Assembly: GCF_964355755.1 (NCBI RefSeq)
Contig: NC_092674.1
Location: 30,926,001 to 30,990,000, forward strand
Direction: 5' to 3'
Length of the DNA: 64,000 nucleotides
From: Antedon mediterranea
Taxonomy: Eukaryota; Echinodermata; Crinoidea; Comatulida; Antedonidae
How positions within the stretch are numbered: the first letter of the stretch is position 1; each line of letters opens with the position of its first letter. The position numbers and the translations under genes were made by a program. Positions 24,401-36,240 of this stretch are shown here, piece by piece. A model generated the notes under the pieces. That model searched no databases, was not told the DNA's origin, and worked only from the letters and a program-made list of their open reading frames with translations.

Positions 24401-27400
24401 GACAGTTCCCCGGATTCATTTAATTCTTCTAATTGTTGAATATTCTATAAAAAAAAAGAAGAAAAAACATAAAATAAAGAAAAAGAAAATGAAAGAATTT
24501 ACAATTCTTTTGGTAAATGTGTTAAAAGCATCATTGTATTGCTGTGGTTTTGAAATATTGTAAATGTGATCAAATGGCCATTTTCCACTTCAGAAGCTTT
24601 CAAATGATACAGTACTTGTAATTATTGCAGTGATAATAAATACAAAATATATTCTATAATTAGTTAGACTTTAGTGCTGATCAAAAATGAATAATAAAAT
24701 TCATTTCCTCCAAAATACATACAATTATATTACAAAATAAATTTGTCACAACAACATACAGGACAGAGAACTGAGGAACAATTTTACTGTCCTTAATTAA
24801 ATTATTCGTTGATATCAGTGATGTAGAAAAAAGTAGGCCTAGTGACATACAGCAATGAACCAATATGAATGCAACAACCAGCTGACACTCAATTACCATA
24901 GAAACAATGCAATGAATGAAACCGGGCCTTATGATGCTGTAATACACCATGATGTAAAATGACACAAAATGTAAATAATATACGGACCTTCAGTGACATT
25001 TATCAATGTATATCAATATGTAAAACACATACAGTATAAAATGTCATTATTAGAAAATAAACGTTGAAAGGGAACATTATGATGTAACTGTAATAATGAC
25101 ACAAAATGTGAATAATATATGGACCTTACAGCGACATTTATCAATACTGTACAGGTATTAAAAATACTTTCAAGTACTGTACAGTACTGTACATACAAAA
25201 TGTCAGTAAATACAGTAAACACTCAAAAGTATAATGACACAAAACGAAACATATTCATGTGAGAGAGACAGAGACATTTTTAACATCTTCATGACAATGA
25301 CATAGTTACTGTAATGTTGAAATAATCAATCCTAACTCAATGTTGTATGACTATGGTGTACCTGTCAGTTCCTGTTAAATAGATCTATTCTCTAGCTACA
25401 TGCATTTACAATGGGAACGTATGTGTATATTGGTCTCATTGTGAGCAACAAAACCTTTATGTAATATACTTCTGTACACACCCTAATAAAATAGTAAAGA
25501 TAGAAACATGACTTCATTTAACAGGTATTTGATGCATTTTACAACAGTCAATTTAAGATGACTCATTCTGAATGATATTCAACAGTCAATATTGTATTGT
25601 TTTTTTAAGTAACCTGTTTATTGATTAAATTAATTAGTTAAAACCTTTCATACTGTAGGTAAATAATGTACTTGTACTACAGTATATTAATGTTGGGTAA
25701 AACGTTGCCTGTGCGGGACTAGGTTTTGCCCTATTGATGTTCACTACTTAACATATTCGATTGGTAGAATAATGTAAATAATAACATTATAAACATTCTT
25801 TGAGGTAGGCCTACACATCTATCCCTAAATTGACATACAGTATTACAGTACTATACTCAATATTCAGCTTACAGTATTCCAGTACAATACTAGTGCTGGT
25901 ACAGAATGTACATTTCCTGTGGTACAAATAAGCCCATCTCTCAATTTGGTCCTTAGTATAAGCCCACCTAAATTGCAATTTCATTTACCAGGACTAATAC
26001 TAGACAGTGTCAAACGTTTTTCTTTTCAATTTGTTTTTTCTCAGTCAGAGACCCGTAACAAATAAACTTTTTCTATTTTTATCTTCATGTACTGTACCAT
26101 CCTGTACCGGACATAAAACATGTTTTTAGAATAAAAATAATAATGAATGGTAGAAGGAAGTGAAACTAAATTTTAAAAAGACAATAAATAATTCAACCAA
26201 TTTAAAAATAAATTATCTGTTTTCAAACTAGGAACTAAAAGTAAAAAAAAATTTGCTGTAAAAGGACATTAGCTAATTCAGCTTCTCCTTCAGACATCTT
26301 AAAACAATGCGATGTGTCTTCTTGATGGCCTACAGTACAGTATATAACACATTTGAGTACTATTGCATGTCATGTGATCCACATTCGTCCAATCAAATGA
26401 CAGGAATTTATTTAGGTATTATATAATACTGTATATAACACATTTTGAGTACTATTGCATGCCATGTGATCCACATTCGTCCAATCAAATGACAGGAATT
26501 TATTTAGGTATTATATAATACTATATAGTTTGAGTACTATGGCGATTTCATCCTCCAAAATTCATAAATTATCTCATTTTCAGGTTGCTAGCTGATCTTA
26601 AATTCAATATAACATGAATAAAGGCTACATTCTGTAACACCTGCTAGAAAGGATATCAGTTCCTGTTCTAGTATATCACTAATTATTGTGTGAACCCATC
26701 ATTAACAAAAAACTTTAACACTTTGACTGCCAGAGGTTTTTCCAGTTAGAAACTGCCACCGCCAGCGTTTATAGCCCAATTCGATGTTTTTATCAAAGCT
26801 GATTGAAACTATGTATGTGATCTGATTTACATGTAATTTAGACTAAAATAATCAACAAGATTTTAGCTTTACAATGGTACCAAGAACGATTTTCAAATCG
26901 CAATATGTAAATCGTAATAGTAAAATGAAAGTAACCCACTTTTTGAGTTTTTCGTAGTTTTGCGCACGAAAGTCGAGATACAGATACGCGATTTTGTGCA
27001 AGACATCACAATATGAAAATATCGCCCGGTGAGATCAACAAACAACGAAAAATTACTTACACAGCACCGGTAGGCCTATAAAAACAAGTTATCACTATCG
27101 AAAAATATATTATATTTTATAAATCATAAATCTTACACCAATGTTTCGCCAAAATCCACATAGTAAAGACACCAGGCCTAGTTAACTAGGCCTAAAGTTG
27201 GTCCAGAACCGTTTTACGACTAGGCCTACTAGGCTATAGCCTAGTACTACTAGCCTAGCTAGTAAAATGATGATAATATTCATACCATTTCTAAACAAGT
27301 TTGTTGCGTGAAACTCGGCCACTTACAGTGAAGCACCAAAACAATTAGGGTATACATACAATAATAAAATTAAAGACTTCATATTGAAAATTCATCCATT

Positions 27401-29517
27401 ATTTTTTATTCAGATAACAAACAAACATTCCAATCCACATAAACCTTTGTAATGCTTCGGCGGCATAGCTAGCGCGCGACCGATACACAATGCGCCAAAC
27501 CATCGCTGTACGCGCTACTGTGATGCGCGGTGTATGTTATTTCGACAGGTACCATTTTGACAATCGTTCGTAACCAGATTAGTTACTTTCAAAAAGTAAA
27601 ATATTCACGGTCCAGACCGAATATAGTGTCCATATTTATAGTATATACCAATAATTAACCTACTGTATCTACCGGATTTCGTAAAAAAACGCGAAAAACA
27701 AAGATCTTCGTGTTTGGCAGTCAAAGTGTTAATTCAATGAAACATTTTGATGCATCCGTTTCTTTGGAACAATCTCCCAATTACCTATTGTCTTATACAT
27801 TCATTAACATTCAATTCAAACATTTATTTATTCAGCTAAATGTAAGATACTATAATACAGTGTAATTTTACCTTTGATCACTTTTTTCAGAATTGGTGCA
27901 ATAAAAATATTTGATAATTATTTTTAATACAATTATAGAAGAAAATGTATTATATTTTATTACACTATAATTATTGCAGGCCCATATACTGAGATTGTAA
28001 ATGAAGAGAGAGGGGGGGGGGGGTAACACTAATATACCATGCTTTGTATATTTTGCCAACTTAAACTTGGTTCCAACTAGAGACGCAAACGCAATGACGT
28101 ACCACAACGTCATTGATTTGACCAATCACAACTGATGGATTATTCGAACGGTGGCTTGTCATTGGTCAACTCGCTTGCGTTGCTTGTACACGTCCTTGCG
28201 TCTCTAGTGGGAACCACGCTTCAGATGGACCTTAGTAATGGCAGGTACTTCCCTTTAGATGATCTGAATTGGTTGAATGATTTATCCGGAATAACAGTGA
28301 TTACTGTAAAAGTATTTTACCAATTATCAAATTGTCAACACTGATTTTGTTTCTCTTACCCCTATTAATTCTCCATCAATAAAAACGATTGGTAAATTGC
28401 TTGTATCCTCTTCACCCATTCGCTCGGACAACTCCCTCTGGTGGTTTGGATTTACGAATAAATCTCGTTCTTCGTATATGACTCGGTGGTTTCCAAATAG
28501 TTTTTTTACTTTGACACAATTATCAAAAGTTTGACGCACAATTGTTGTGCTAGTCGTGTATACTATAATACTTCCTTTCTCATCGTCATAATACTTTTTC
28601 TGAAAATAATAATTATATCATTATTATGTCAAAATAAATCTGCCCATATTTGGAAACAGAAAAAGTTGTGGAGGTGGAGCTGTGACTTTGTGGTAATGTG
28701 CTTGCCTTCTAATCCTAAAGCAAAGTCCATAAAAACTATTTTATTTTGAATGATATTTACACCCATTTACAGTAAAGCACAGGCCCTACTAACTGTAAAA
28801 AAATGTTACAACCTGTACATATACAGTATCTGAAAAAAAAAGACACCTTATTACCAATTTCTACCAGAAAAGAAAAAGCAAACTTATTTATAGTTTTATT
28901 ATTACCTTGGTTGTGTCCAGAGGTTTAAATTCAAAATTAGCAATTCCGGCTCTAACACGATTATGAACTCCTCGTACCGTGCCCTTTCTACTTGTTATGT
29001 CCTCACCGTCACCCGTCGCAAGTCCTCTTTGACCAGCGAAACGCAGAGTTCTATTTTCATCAACAGAAGATGAAGCACCAGTGACCCTGTGATGATGACC
29101 AGATGACTGTCCAGTTTTATTACTACTAGTACTAGGCTTTTTACTACTACTAGTACTACTACTCATGTTATTACATGACTCGTTTTGGTGTTCCATTATC
29201 TGATTGCCATGGTCCATTTTTACGTTTTTCTTGTTATTTCTCGGTGCATGATACTGTTCATTTTCTTGTTTCTTGTGGTACGTATAAAGTCCTGTTTGAT
29301 GATCAAAATCAAACACAGGCCCAGCAGACGACATTGTTTTTGTCTTCTGATCTGCACTACCTTGTTGTGAGTTCACCTGTCGAGTACTGGCTGCTGGTGG
29401 TGGTTGCTTCTGTTTGTGGCTTCGATCTTCATCGTCGCCAGTGACATCATTCCGCTTATCTTTACGGCTACCACCTAAAATATTATGGAGAATCCCTTTT
29501 CTTTTAGTTGATGGCAT
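21365..29517 (-). CDS. GRXCR1-like: Glutaredoxin domain-containing cysteine-rich protein (GRXCR1-like), 4 exons
   Basis: Exons in gene order: 29517-28906, 28599-28360, 24444-24379, 21550-21365; all introns are phase 0; the product is 367 aa. Residues 1-204 form a basic, Ser/Gln-rich, probably disordered region. Residues about 205-306 form a glutaredoxin fold (IIVYTTSTTIVRQTFDNC, then NLPIVFIDGELIG and LEELNESGEL). As in the family, the redox CxxC is absent (YTTSTTIV at that place). The last 61 residues are the zinc-binding Cys-rich tail: CQRCGDRKYINCVVCNGSKK, then LRCTQCDDNGLQKCPEC. Vertebrate GRXCR1 acts in hair-cell stereocilia; here an actin-protrusion role is only inferred. The protein is longer than vertebrate GRXCR1 through its N-terminus. 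The start is the only upstream ATG in frame with the exon. Intron 2 is 3.9 kb and intron 3 is 2.8 kb. Confidence 0.88.
22795..23200. repeat. (TACAG)/(TAGAG) pentamer satellite
   Basis: About 400 bp of mixed TACAG and TAGAG pentamers with rare TTCAG and TGCAG variants, in GRXCR intron 3. The surrounding 10 kb is also unusually rich in TACTGTA/TACAGTA words. Confidence 0.95.
23933..24083. mobile_element. Palindromic MITE family, copy 4 (degenerate)
   Basis: Left end GGTCTACACTATCAAACTTC; centre ATGTGCCTGTATTGACATGA and a TTGGGCACATCACAC arm; the right end is decayed (GTGTACACTATTAAACC). It lies in GRXCR intron 3. Confidence 0.6.
26330..26530 (+). repeat. About 98-bp tandem duplication
   Basis: Two near-identical copies containing TTGAGTACTATTGCATG-CAT, ATCCACATTCGTCCAATCAA and GGAATTTATTTAGGTATTAT, in GRXCR intron 2. 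Confidence 0.85.
26719..27728. mobile_element. Non-autonomous piggyBac-like element with TTAA target duplication
   Basis: The left end CACTTTGACTGCCA follows TTAA (26715-26718). The right end TGGCAGTCAAAGTG precedes TTAA (27729-27732). The terminal inverted repeat is 14 bp and perfect. A TTAA duplication with short TIRs is the hallmark of piggyBac-type elements. The 1010-bp interior has no transposase-like frame, so it would need a helper. It contains a GC-richer stretch with GCGCGCGACC near 27470 and a TAGGCCTA-rich patch near 27220. Confidence 0.75.
28064..28221. mobile_element. CCAAT-bearing MITE, copy 1
   Basis: TIRs are ACTTGGTTCCAACTAGAGAC and GTCTCTAGTGGGAACCACGC plus TT. The inner arms hold GACCAATCACAAC and CATTGGTCAAC (two opposed CCAAT boxes) and TGACGTA. 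It lies within intron 2 of the GRXCR-like gene, about 140 bp from exon 2 (28360). Confidence 0.75.
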
Positions 29518-29720
29518 TGTTAATATTTAATTTTTATGTTTGCCAAGTCCATGATAAGGGAACGGTTATCACCCACACGATCCCCTTCGCTTTTTCTACG
29601 TGATGCGATGACTCACCACGTCAAAGTACGTACTCAACTCACAAGTCGTTGACAGTGGTAGCTAATTAAACAGCGCCCCCTACTTTCCTCGAAAGTTTCA
29701 CTTTTAAAGATATTTGTTTT
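29518..29720 (-). promoter_or_regulatory. Probable promoter/5'UTR of the GRXCR-like gene
   Basis: This is sequence directly upstream of the ATG at 29517. It is locally GC-richer than its flanks and contains a TGACTCA (AP-1-like) word at about 29608. No TATA box or initiator could be assigned with confidence. Confidence 0.3.
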
Positions 29721-29904
29721 AAGTACAGTACTCGGGATGATAAACTATTTTATAATTCTATGTAGGCCTAATTTTTTTTATTTTTCAAATAAAAGTTAAA
29801 TAGAGAATTCGTATATATAGTACATTGAAATAGATGAAACATGCTGGTATACAAAAATAATATAACTTGATATTAATTAAATAATATCAATATCCTTAAT
29901 TAAA

Positions 29905-30095
29905 GGGCCTAATGTTGTGAAACTTCTAAGTGCTATTACTGCCCCATAAATGCAGCTATAATGCTACTAGTAATCAGCCCACAAATCTTACTAGGTACAC
30001 CTTGGTGAAGAGAGGCAAACGTAAAATGTCTTGCCTGAAGGATACAAGCAATCTACGATCTCACGATCAGTAGTCCAACACATTGCTGTCACACG
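29905..30095 (-). mobile_element. SINE fragment (family of 41065-41310)
   Basis: It shares CCTAATGTTGTGAAAC-TCTA, ATGCAGCT...CTAGTAATCAGC, GGTGAAGAGAGGCAAAC-like and ATACAAGCAAT...GATCTCACGATCAG in the same order as 41080-41293. It is diverged and the B box is lost. Confidence 0.65.
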
Positions 30096-30513
30096 CGTCC
30101 TTAAAATAATTAATCAGTAATCACAGTCTCGTCGGGCTGCGGCGGCCGGGGGACGTACAGGAACCCCTACTTTGTATATACATTTTTATTTACAGTTATC
30201 AACAATTTTAAAAGAAACCCTGATTTAAAAATGAGGTATAAAGTCTATAAAAGAGTGAGAAAATACAACTCGAAAACAGGAAACCTCTATGTAACGCAAT
30301 ATTCAGATGTTTTTGTTGGGATCTGTCTTTTTTTATTAGACTTTTCGAAAACAGAGACTCCTTGTAATAAGATCAATTATAAAGCTTGGATTCCAATTAA
30401 GGACATAAGCGCGCGCCGCAATTTATTTGACCAATCACTGCGCGATTGGTGCGATCCAGCCACTTGCGCTGTGCCAACATCTTTGTGCCGCCAAAAGGGA
30501 ACTATGTTCGTTA

Positions 30514-30690
30514 AAGCGTGGTTCCCACTAGCGACGCAACGCAAGGACGTAACGCAACGCAAGTGAATTGACCAATCACAAGCGATGGCTTATTCGCTTG
30601 CTAACTGTCTCTGACTGTCGCTTGTCATTGGTCAACTCGCTTGCGTTGCGTGTCTACGTCCTTGCGTTCGTCCTAGTGGGAACCAAGCTT
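30514..30690. mobile_element. CCAAT-bearing MITE, copy 2
   Basis: TIRs are AGCGTGGTTCCCACTAGCGA and CCTAGTGGGAACCAAGCTT. The arms carry ACGCAACGCAAGGACGTAAC and opposed GACCAATCACAAG/CATTGGTCAAC boxes. It abuts copy 3 almost head-to-tail. Confidence 0.8.
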
Positions 30691-30871
30691 CAGCGTGGTT
30701 TCCACTAGAACGTAACGCAAGGACGTAAACGGAACGCAAGCGTTTTAACCAATGACAAGCGAAGTTATAGACAGTTAGCAATCACAAGCGAATAAGCCAT
30801 CGCTTGTGATTGGTCAATTCACTTGCGTTGCGTTACGTCCTTGCGTTGCGTCGCTAGTGGGAACCACGCTT
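30691..30871. mobile_element. CCAAT-bearing MITE, copy 3
   Basis: TIRs are AGCGTGGTTTCCACTAGAAC and GTCGCTAGTGGGAACCACGC plus TT. The interior holds ACCAATGACAAGCG and GTGATTGGTCAATTC. Only one base separates it from copy 2. Confidence 0.8.
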
Positions 30872-30879
30872 TACGTAGG

Positions 30880-31055
30880 TTGTACTGCGTAAGGACGTAA
30901 GCGCAACGCAAGCGAGTTGACCAATCACAAGCAAAAATTCGGATAATACATCGCTTGTGATTGGTTGCATTACGTCCTAGATGAAAATGATTTAATGAAA
31001 TGATTAAACTGTCGCTTGCGCTGTGCATACGATTGCGTTGTAACAACCACCAAGC
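30880..31055. mobile_element. CCAAT-bearing MITE, copy 4 (degenerate)
   Basis: It retains AAGGACGTAAGCGCAACGCA, GTTGACCAATCACAAGC and CTTGTGATTGGTTGCA, but the outer TIRs are decayed. Confidence 0.55.
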
Positions 31056-31079
31056 CAATAGGAACATGGCAAATTACTA

Positions 31080-31980
31080 ATAGTGATCTCCATATCCCAG
31101 GAAATCACCCCTACTTCGAACTTCTTCAAATTCTTCTTTCTTTTATTCTCTTCCTTTAGATCATCGTACGCTGCCTTCAAATATTTACTGAAAAACCATC
31201 TCTCTCAGCAGGTGGCCAATTAATTACTTACATTTTAATTTGAAATGCCTATTTTATTATAAATGCTATCATTCTGACATGGTCCCAAATGATCAGCTTT
31301 GGCTGGATGGACGACCCTTATAAACTATTGTTGATATACATAATAACAGATTCCAGAAAGAAAAATGCGGTACTAGAATTACACAAATAAAAAGGAAAAA
31401 ATAAAAAGCAAAACGGAACCGACGAGGCTAGCCGTGATTGACCACATTATGTATTGTATTGTCGATCAGCTTTGCTCGATGGGCTACCCCCATGACACAT
31501 GGTTAAATAAAAACAACATGAAACGAAATTATAAGTCTACAGGACCAGCCCACCATGGTTGGGTGGAGCTAATAATTTAGAAAAATAAAGTTTCCCGGAA
31601 ATTGGACTTCAGCCCCTGCCAACCTAAAACAACAAAAAACGAAAAGGATTTCAAACCATGTACTACATTTTACTGTGTTTGAGCATGAATAAATGATATT
31701 GAATTAAGTGAATAATTGTTAATGAGAAATCAAAACAACTGCTACAATGGGCCTTAGTGCTGAGGCAGGGAGAGCACACCATAACATTTTAATTTTTCTG
31801 TGGCTTTCGCCACCCGATTTTTGGTGTTGTAAATGTTATGTTTAGCACAAAAATTTAAATTTAACAGTGTGGCGTGTTGATGACTAACAATATACCATCA
31901 TTATGCTCTAACAACATAAAGTGTGTTTTGTTTAAAACTTAACTTAGTAAACTTAGTAAACTTAGTAACTTAGTAGTAAC
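31080..31980. other. Intergenic patchwork of old repeats
   Basis: GATCAGCTTTGGCTGGATGG (about 31289) and GATCAGCTTTGCTCGATGGG (about 31465) are related blocks. GAAAAGGATTTCAAACCATG at about 31641 is repeated at about 36003. The segment about 31740-31850 (GAGCACACCAT...TTTATGTTTGGC-like) matches about 35735-35845. No gene is seen. Confidence 0.5.
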
Positions 31981-31984
31981 TTAT

Positions 31985-32400
31985 ACTGTGCTTCTTTGTG
32001 GGCAAATTTTAATGTAAAATCTATGGAAGCACTAAAGGTGTGCTTCAACAATGCCTTACGCCTGCTCCTTAATAAACCTAGGTCATGCAGTGCCAGCACC
32101 ATGTTTGTAGAAAACCACACCTGCTCGTTCTACAAACTACAACGTAAGGTGGTGTTTGGCATGTTGTGCAGATTAGGGAGGTCAGACAATATTGTCATAA
32201 AATGTATTCATGAATTTGCTTTTCCTTCATCCAATCTACATAGTAGATGGATGAATCTATTGTTCTAACCACGTGACTATGTAGCGTAGGTTTTTTTTAT
32301 ATATATGTATTTGTTATATTTGCAATAATGTACACTAATTTGTTACTGAACTATGGAGAATTTTTTTTTTTCCGAAATAAAAGATGAATGAATGAATGGT
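31985..32400 (+). mobile_element. 3' end of a LINE (RT C-terminus) with TGAA tail
   Basis: A frame from about 31985 to 32268 encodes VCFNNALRLLLNKPRSCSAS and SFYKLQRKVVFGMLCRLGRS, the typical C-terminal region of CR1/L2-like LINE ORF2 proteins. The segment after the stop ends in GATGAATGAATGAATGG, a microsatellite tail common in these LINEs. The 5' part and catalytic domain are missing. Confidence 0.7.
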
Positions 32401-32671
32401 TACACCTGCACAAACTCATTTGCATAACAACGCCGACATACCAACGAGGAGATATAAATTGTTTTCTAAACAAGTACGTCGAAGCGAGTTATAATTCCTT
32501 TTTTTCTAACATTAATTTGTTAGTCATTCGCGGCGGTCAACATGCCACACTGTTAAATCTTGATGTTGTTAATCTTTTAAATTATATTTTCCTAAATTAA
32601 CTTGACTCTCTAAATATCTCTCTTTCAAAATAAAAGAAAAACATTTTATATTTATTTTTTTTTAAATCCGT

Positions 32672-32756
32672 AGAGGTTCGAACCCCAGCTATAGAGCTGG
32701 AAGAATCCAATCCAAACGATAGTTACTAGAGCACAACCTCTTATGCCACACAATGT
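32672..32756 (-). mobile_element. Possible degenerate tRNA-like SINE head
   Basis: A GGGGTTCGAACCTC B-box-like word lies about 60 bases from a GCATAAGAGGTTGTGCTCTA A-box-like word on the minus strand. The evidence is weak and the tRNA fold is not convincing. Confidence 0.3.
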
Positions 32757-32889
32757 ACACGAGTAATGAAAGATGACAATAGTATAGTCTTATACGCGCT
32801 TCCTATTACGTCATTCTAATCGTTACGTCATAAATTTGCATATTCATGAAGTACTTTTGATGAAACGAATCTAGTTTTAACCTTTTAGT

Positions 32890-35521
32890 CAATGGGATTT
32901 AGGCTTTTAACTCACACAAATTGCAAGAAAAGGTTTTTTTGATGAAAAGTGTTCTTTAGACCCCACTGAACTCATTTATCAACGTTAGGACATTTTTCGA
33001 CAACAGGAAGTAGCCTAATTTGCATAATTAAAGATGGCCGCCATTTTTAATAACGTACTCTGTATCTTGGAAACCGCTAGTCACAGATACTTAATTATGG
33101 TGTCAAAATCGTTAGAATATATGTTTTTATATTCACTTTAATGAAAAAGTTTGTCCAAAAATGAATGGAAGTGCTATTTCTAACATTATTGACCTTTGAC
33201 CTTGATTTATCATATCTCAGCAACCACTAATCGGAGATATACAAATTAGGGCTTAAATTGTTCAGAAACTACACATTTATATCTAGTTTAATGGCATGTT
33301 TTTGCAAAAAATGGCGGATTCTAACATTATTGACCTTTGACCTTGATTTATCATATCTTAGCAACCACTAATCTGAGAGACACACAATATGGCTCAAACT
33401 GTTAAAAAACTACATATTTATATTTAGTCTAATGGCACGTTTTTGCAAAAAATGGCCGATTCTAACATTATTGACCTTTGAACTTTGCACTACATAAAAT
33501 CGCATAACTTTGAAAATATCGTACATATGAAATTATTTTTAGTGTCAAATTGTTCAGAACATACATGTTTCTATAGAGTCCAATGACACATTATGTCCAA
33601 TAATGGCCTATTGTATGGTTATTAACATTTGAACTATATTTGAAAAGTCTTTAAACCCGGAATCTTCTTCATGTGGACATCCATTAGAACATGTGATTTG
33701 GCACTCTAAAATGTAAGAGTTGCAACGTTGACTTATTATGTTTAGTTTAAAGTAGGCCATGGTACATTAAATTTATAAGCATAAACTATTGCATTCATCC
33801 ATAAACTGCCTACAAGTTTACACGTTTGTTTATTTTATTTCTTATCGTTTTCGCAGCTGAAGCTGATATTTATATTAAAAGCATTAAAATTGATGGTTAA
33901 AAAATGGTACAAATTAAACCACATACATTAAACATGGTACATACACAATACATTCACGTAAAAAAAAGTACAAAAACAAGTTATAAAAGCTTAAAAACTA
34001 TACACCACTAGTAGTCGTACTGTATATGGTTATTGAAATAAATAAATAAATTCCATAAGAAACTGAGGTTTTTACTGTATACGGCGAAAATATTGCAAGT
34101 GGTGGTCAGCCTAATTATGAGTCTCGATAGCCAATTAATTAAACTAAACTAAATATGTTGCATTAATATCGATCTTTTAAAATTCCAGTTGTCAACAATG
34201 CGTCTATTAGTAGAAAATGCCTTCTTAATAAGATTATGTTTCAACCTAAAAGAATGCCCTCAAGAGTGTGATGCTATCCTTAGCAAAATACTGTATAAAC
34301 TAAATAATCTTTAGAAATTTGTTTTTTTGAATATGCCATTTAATGGCAATTTAATTTGATCAAAAAATAAATTACTAACTTGAAAAAAACGTTAATAAAC
34401 CTGCAAAATGGCATGGCCTATTTAAAGTATGTACAATATATCATAAAAAAAACTAAATTTTTGTTGGTTCTGTTAATAGTGTCAACACCAACTTTCTCCT
34501 GAGTAAGATGTAAGACCTAATTAAAAATGTATTAATAATCCAAACCTATAATGTATGTATATATAGTCTAATATTTTTATTTTAAAGTGAATATTTTCAG
34601 TTTTTAAATTTAATTTAAATCAACTGGTTACATGCACTTTAAATTACCACCATATTCTAAACAAGTAGTGCCAAATCACATGTTCTAATGAATGCCTACA
34701 TGAAGAAGATTCCGGGTTTAAAAATCCTTTTCAAATATAGTTCAAATGTTAATAACCATACAATAGGTCATTATTGGACATAATGTGTCATTGGACCATG
34801 GAGTAAAGAATACTCCATGATTGGACTCTATAGAAACATGTATGTTTTGAATAATTTGAAACTAAAAATAATTTCATATGTACAATATTTTCAAAGTTAT
34901 GCGATTTTATGTAGTGCAAAGTTCAAAGGTCAATAATGTTAGAATCGGCCATTTTTTGCAAAAACATGCCATTAGACTAAATATAAATATGTAGTTTCTG
35001 AACAGTTTGAGCCATATTGTGTGTCTCTCAGATTAGTGGTTGCTAAGATATGATAAATAAAGGTCAAAGGTTAATAAAGTTAGAATCCGCCATTTTTTGC
35101 AAAAACATGCCATTAGACTGGATATAAATGTGTAGTTTCTGAACAATTTAAGCCCTAATTTGTATATCTCCGATTAGTGGTTGCTGAGATATGAGAATTC
35201 AAGGTCAAAGGTCAATAATGTTAGAAATAGCACTTCCATTCATTTTTGGACAAACTTTTTCAATAAAGTGAATATAAAAACATATTCTAACGATTTTGAC
35301 ACCATAATTAAGTATCTGTGACTAGCGGTTTCCAAGATACAGAGTACGTTATTAAAAATGGCGGCCATTTTTAATTATGCAAATTAGGCTACTTCCCGTT
35401 GTCGAAAAATGTTCTAACGTTGATAAATGTGTTCAGTAGGGTCTAAAGAACACATTTCATCAAAAAAATCTTTTCTTGCAATTTATGTGAGAAAAGGGTC
35501 ATTTTTTAGCTAAATCCCATG
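32890..35521. mobile_element. 2.6-kb foldback element with long inverted arms and subrepeats
   Basis: The left arm is 32890-33705 and the right arm is 34667-35521, inverted copies of about 816 and 855 bp, with a 961-bp loop. Matching blocks include AAAGATGGCCGCCATTTTTA against TAAAAATGGCGGCCATTTTT, and TTCTAACATTATTGACCTTT against AAAGGTCAATAATGTTAGAA. Each arm contains about three imperfect 141-bp tandem units (TAACATTATTGACCTTTG at 33181, 33322 and 33463). Long subrepeat-rich arms recall foldback transposons. The right arm has an extra CCATGGAGTAAAGAATACTC palindromic insertion near 34797. The loop shows no transposase. Confidence 0.85.
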
Positions 35522-35542
35522 GACTATTTCTATAAACCAGAG

Positions 35543-36030
35543 GGCCGGATAGCTCAGTCGGTAGGCGTCGTGGAACACGATTATCATGGGTTCAAACCCC
35601 ATGCCGGTCGGTGGAAAAGAGTTAAAGCTATGCGAGCTTCTGTGTTTGAGGTTCACAGACTTAAACGTCCCCCCTTTCCACCACACATTATGAGGCAATA
35701 ACATCAAAGCATCTGATGTGTGGTACCCACAAGGCTGTGAGAGAGCCTTACCGTGCTAGAGGCAAGGGAGCACACCATTATTTTTTTTGGCTATACCCGC
35801 CTCTTTCCGATCTCCTAAATTTTATGTTTGGCGCCCTCATTTACACCTAAGTTACGTCAGAAAATTAGGAACAAATAAATAGAAATGTGTAAAGATGCCG
35901 ATGCCTGGCCTGGCTAGTGTATTCTCTCTATTTATTTAAATACATGCATTATTGTAATAAATAATTTCACATTTGTTGGGAATTTTTAACTTTGAACAAA
36001 CGAAAAGGATTTCAAACCATGTACTGTACT
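35543..36030 (+). mobile_element. tRNA-headed SINE
   Basis: The head has A box TAGCTCAGTCGGTAGG (35550-35565) and B box GGTTCAAACCC (35589-35599), spaced as in tRNA genes, but the anticodon arm does not pair well and a long non-tRNA body follows. Body segments at about 35735-35845 and about 36003-36025 recur near 31740-31850 and 31641. It begins about 20 bp after the foldback element's right arm. A functional tRNA is unlikely. Confidence 0.65.
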
Positions 36031-36240
36031 TCCTGCCCTGGCCATTCTACAAGAAAAACATAATTAATTAGGCCCTATTCTAATAATATATATTATTAAT
36101 CTATAATAAAAAATCTTTTCTTTTTTTAGAGGCATGTCTTAATTGTTATTTGCTGTTGTGTATTTACACTGAAAACATAGTGCACTGGACCTGGCAGAAT
36201 TGTTTACCTTTTGCTTGAAATTGAACATACTTTCGTCTAT

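Noticed and set aside
30231-30566. 111-codon plus-strand frame before the CCAAT MITE
   Set aside because: Its end lies inside the MITE, it has no recognisable domain or splice partner, and its composition follows local sequence.
32388-32600. 70-codon frame starting in the TGAA tail
   Set aside because: It begins inside a LINE microsatellite tail and shows no domain or splice support.
35543-35615. Functional tRNA gene at the A/B box pair
   Set aside because: Acceptor and anticodon arms do not pair properly, and the sequence continues into a repeated SINE body.
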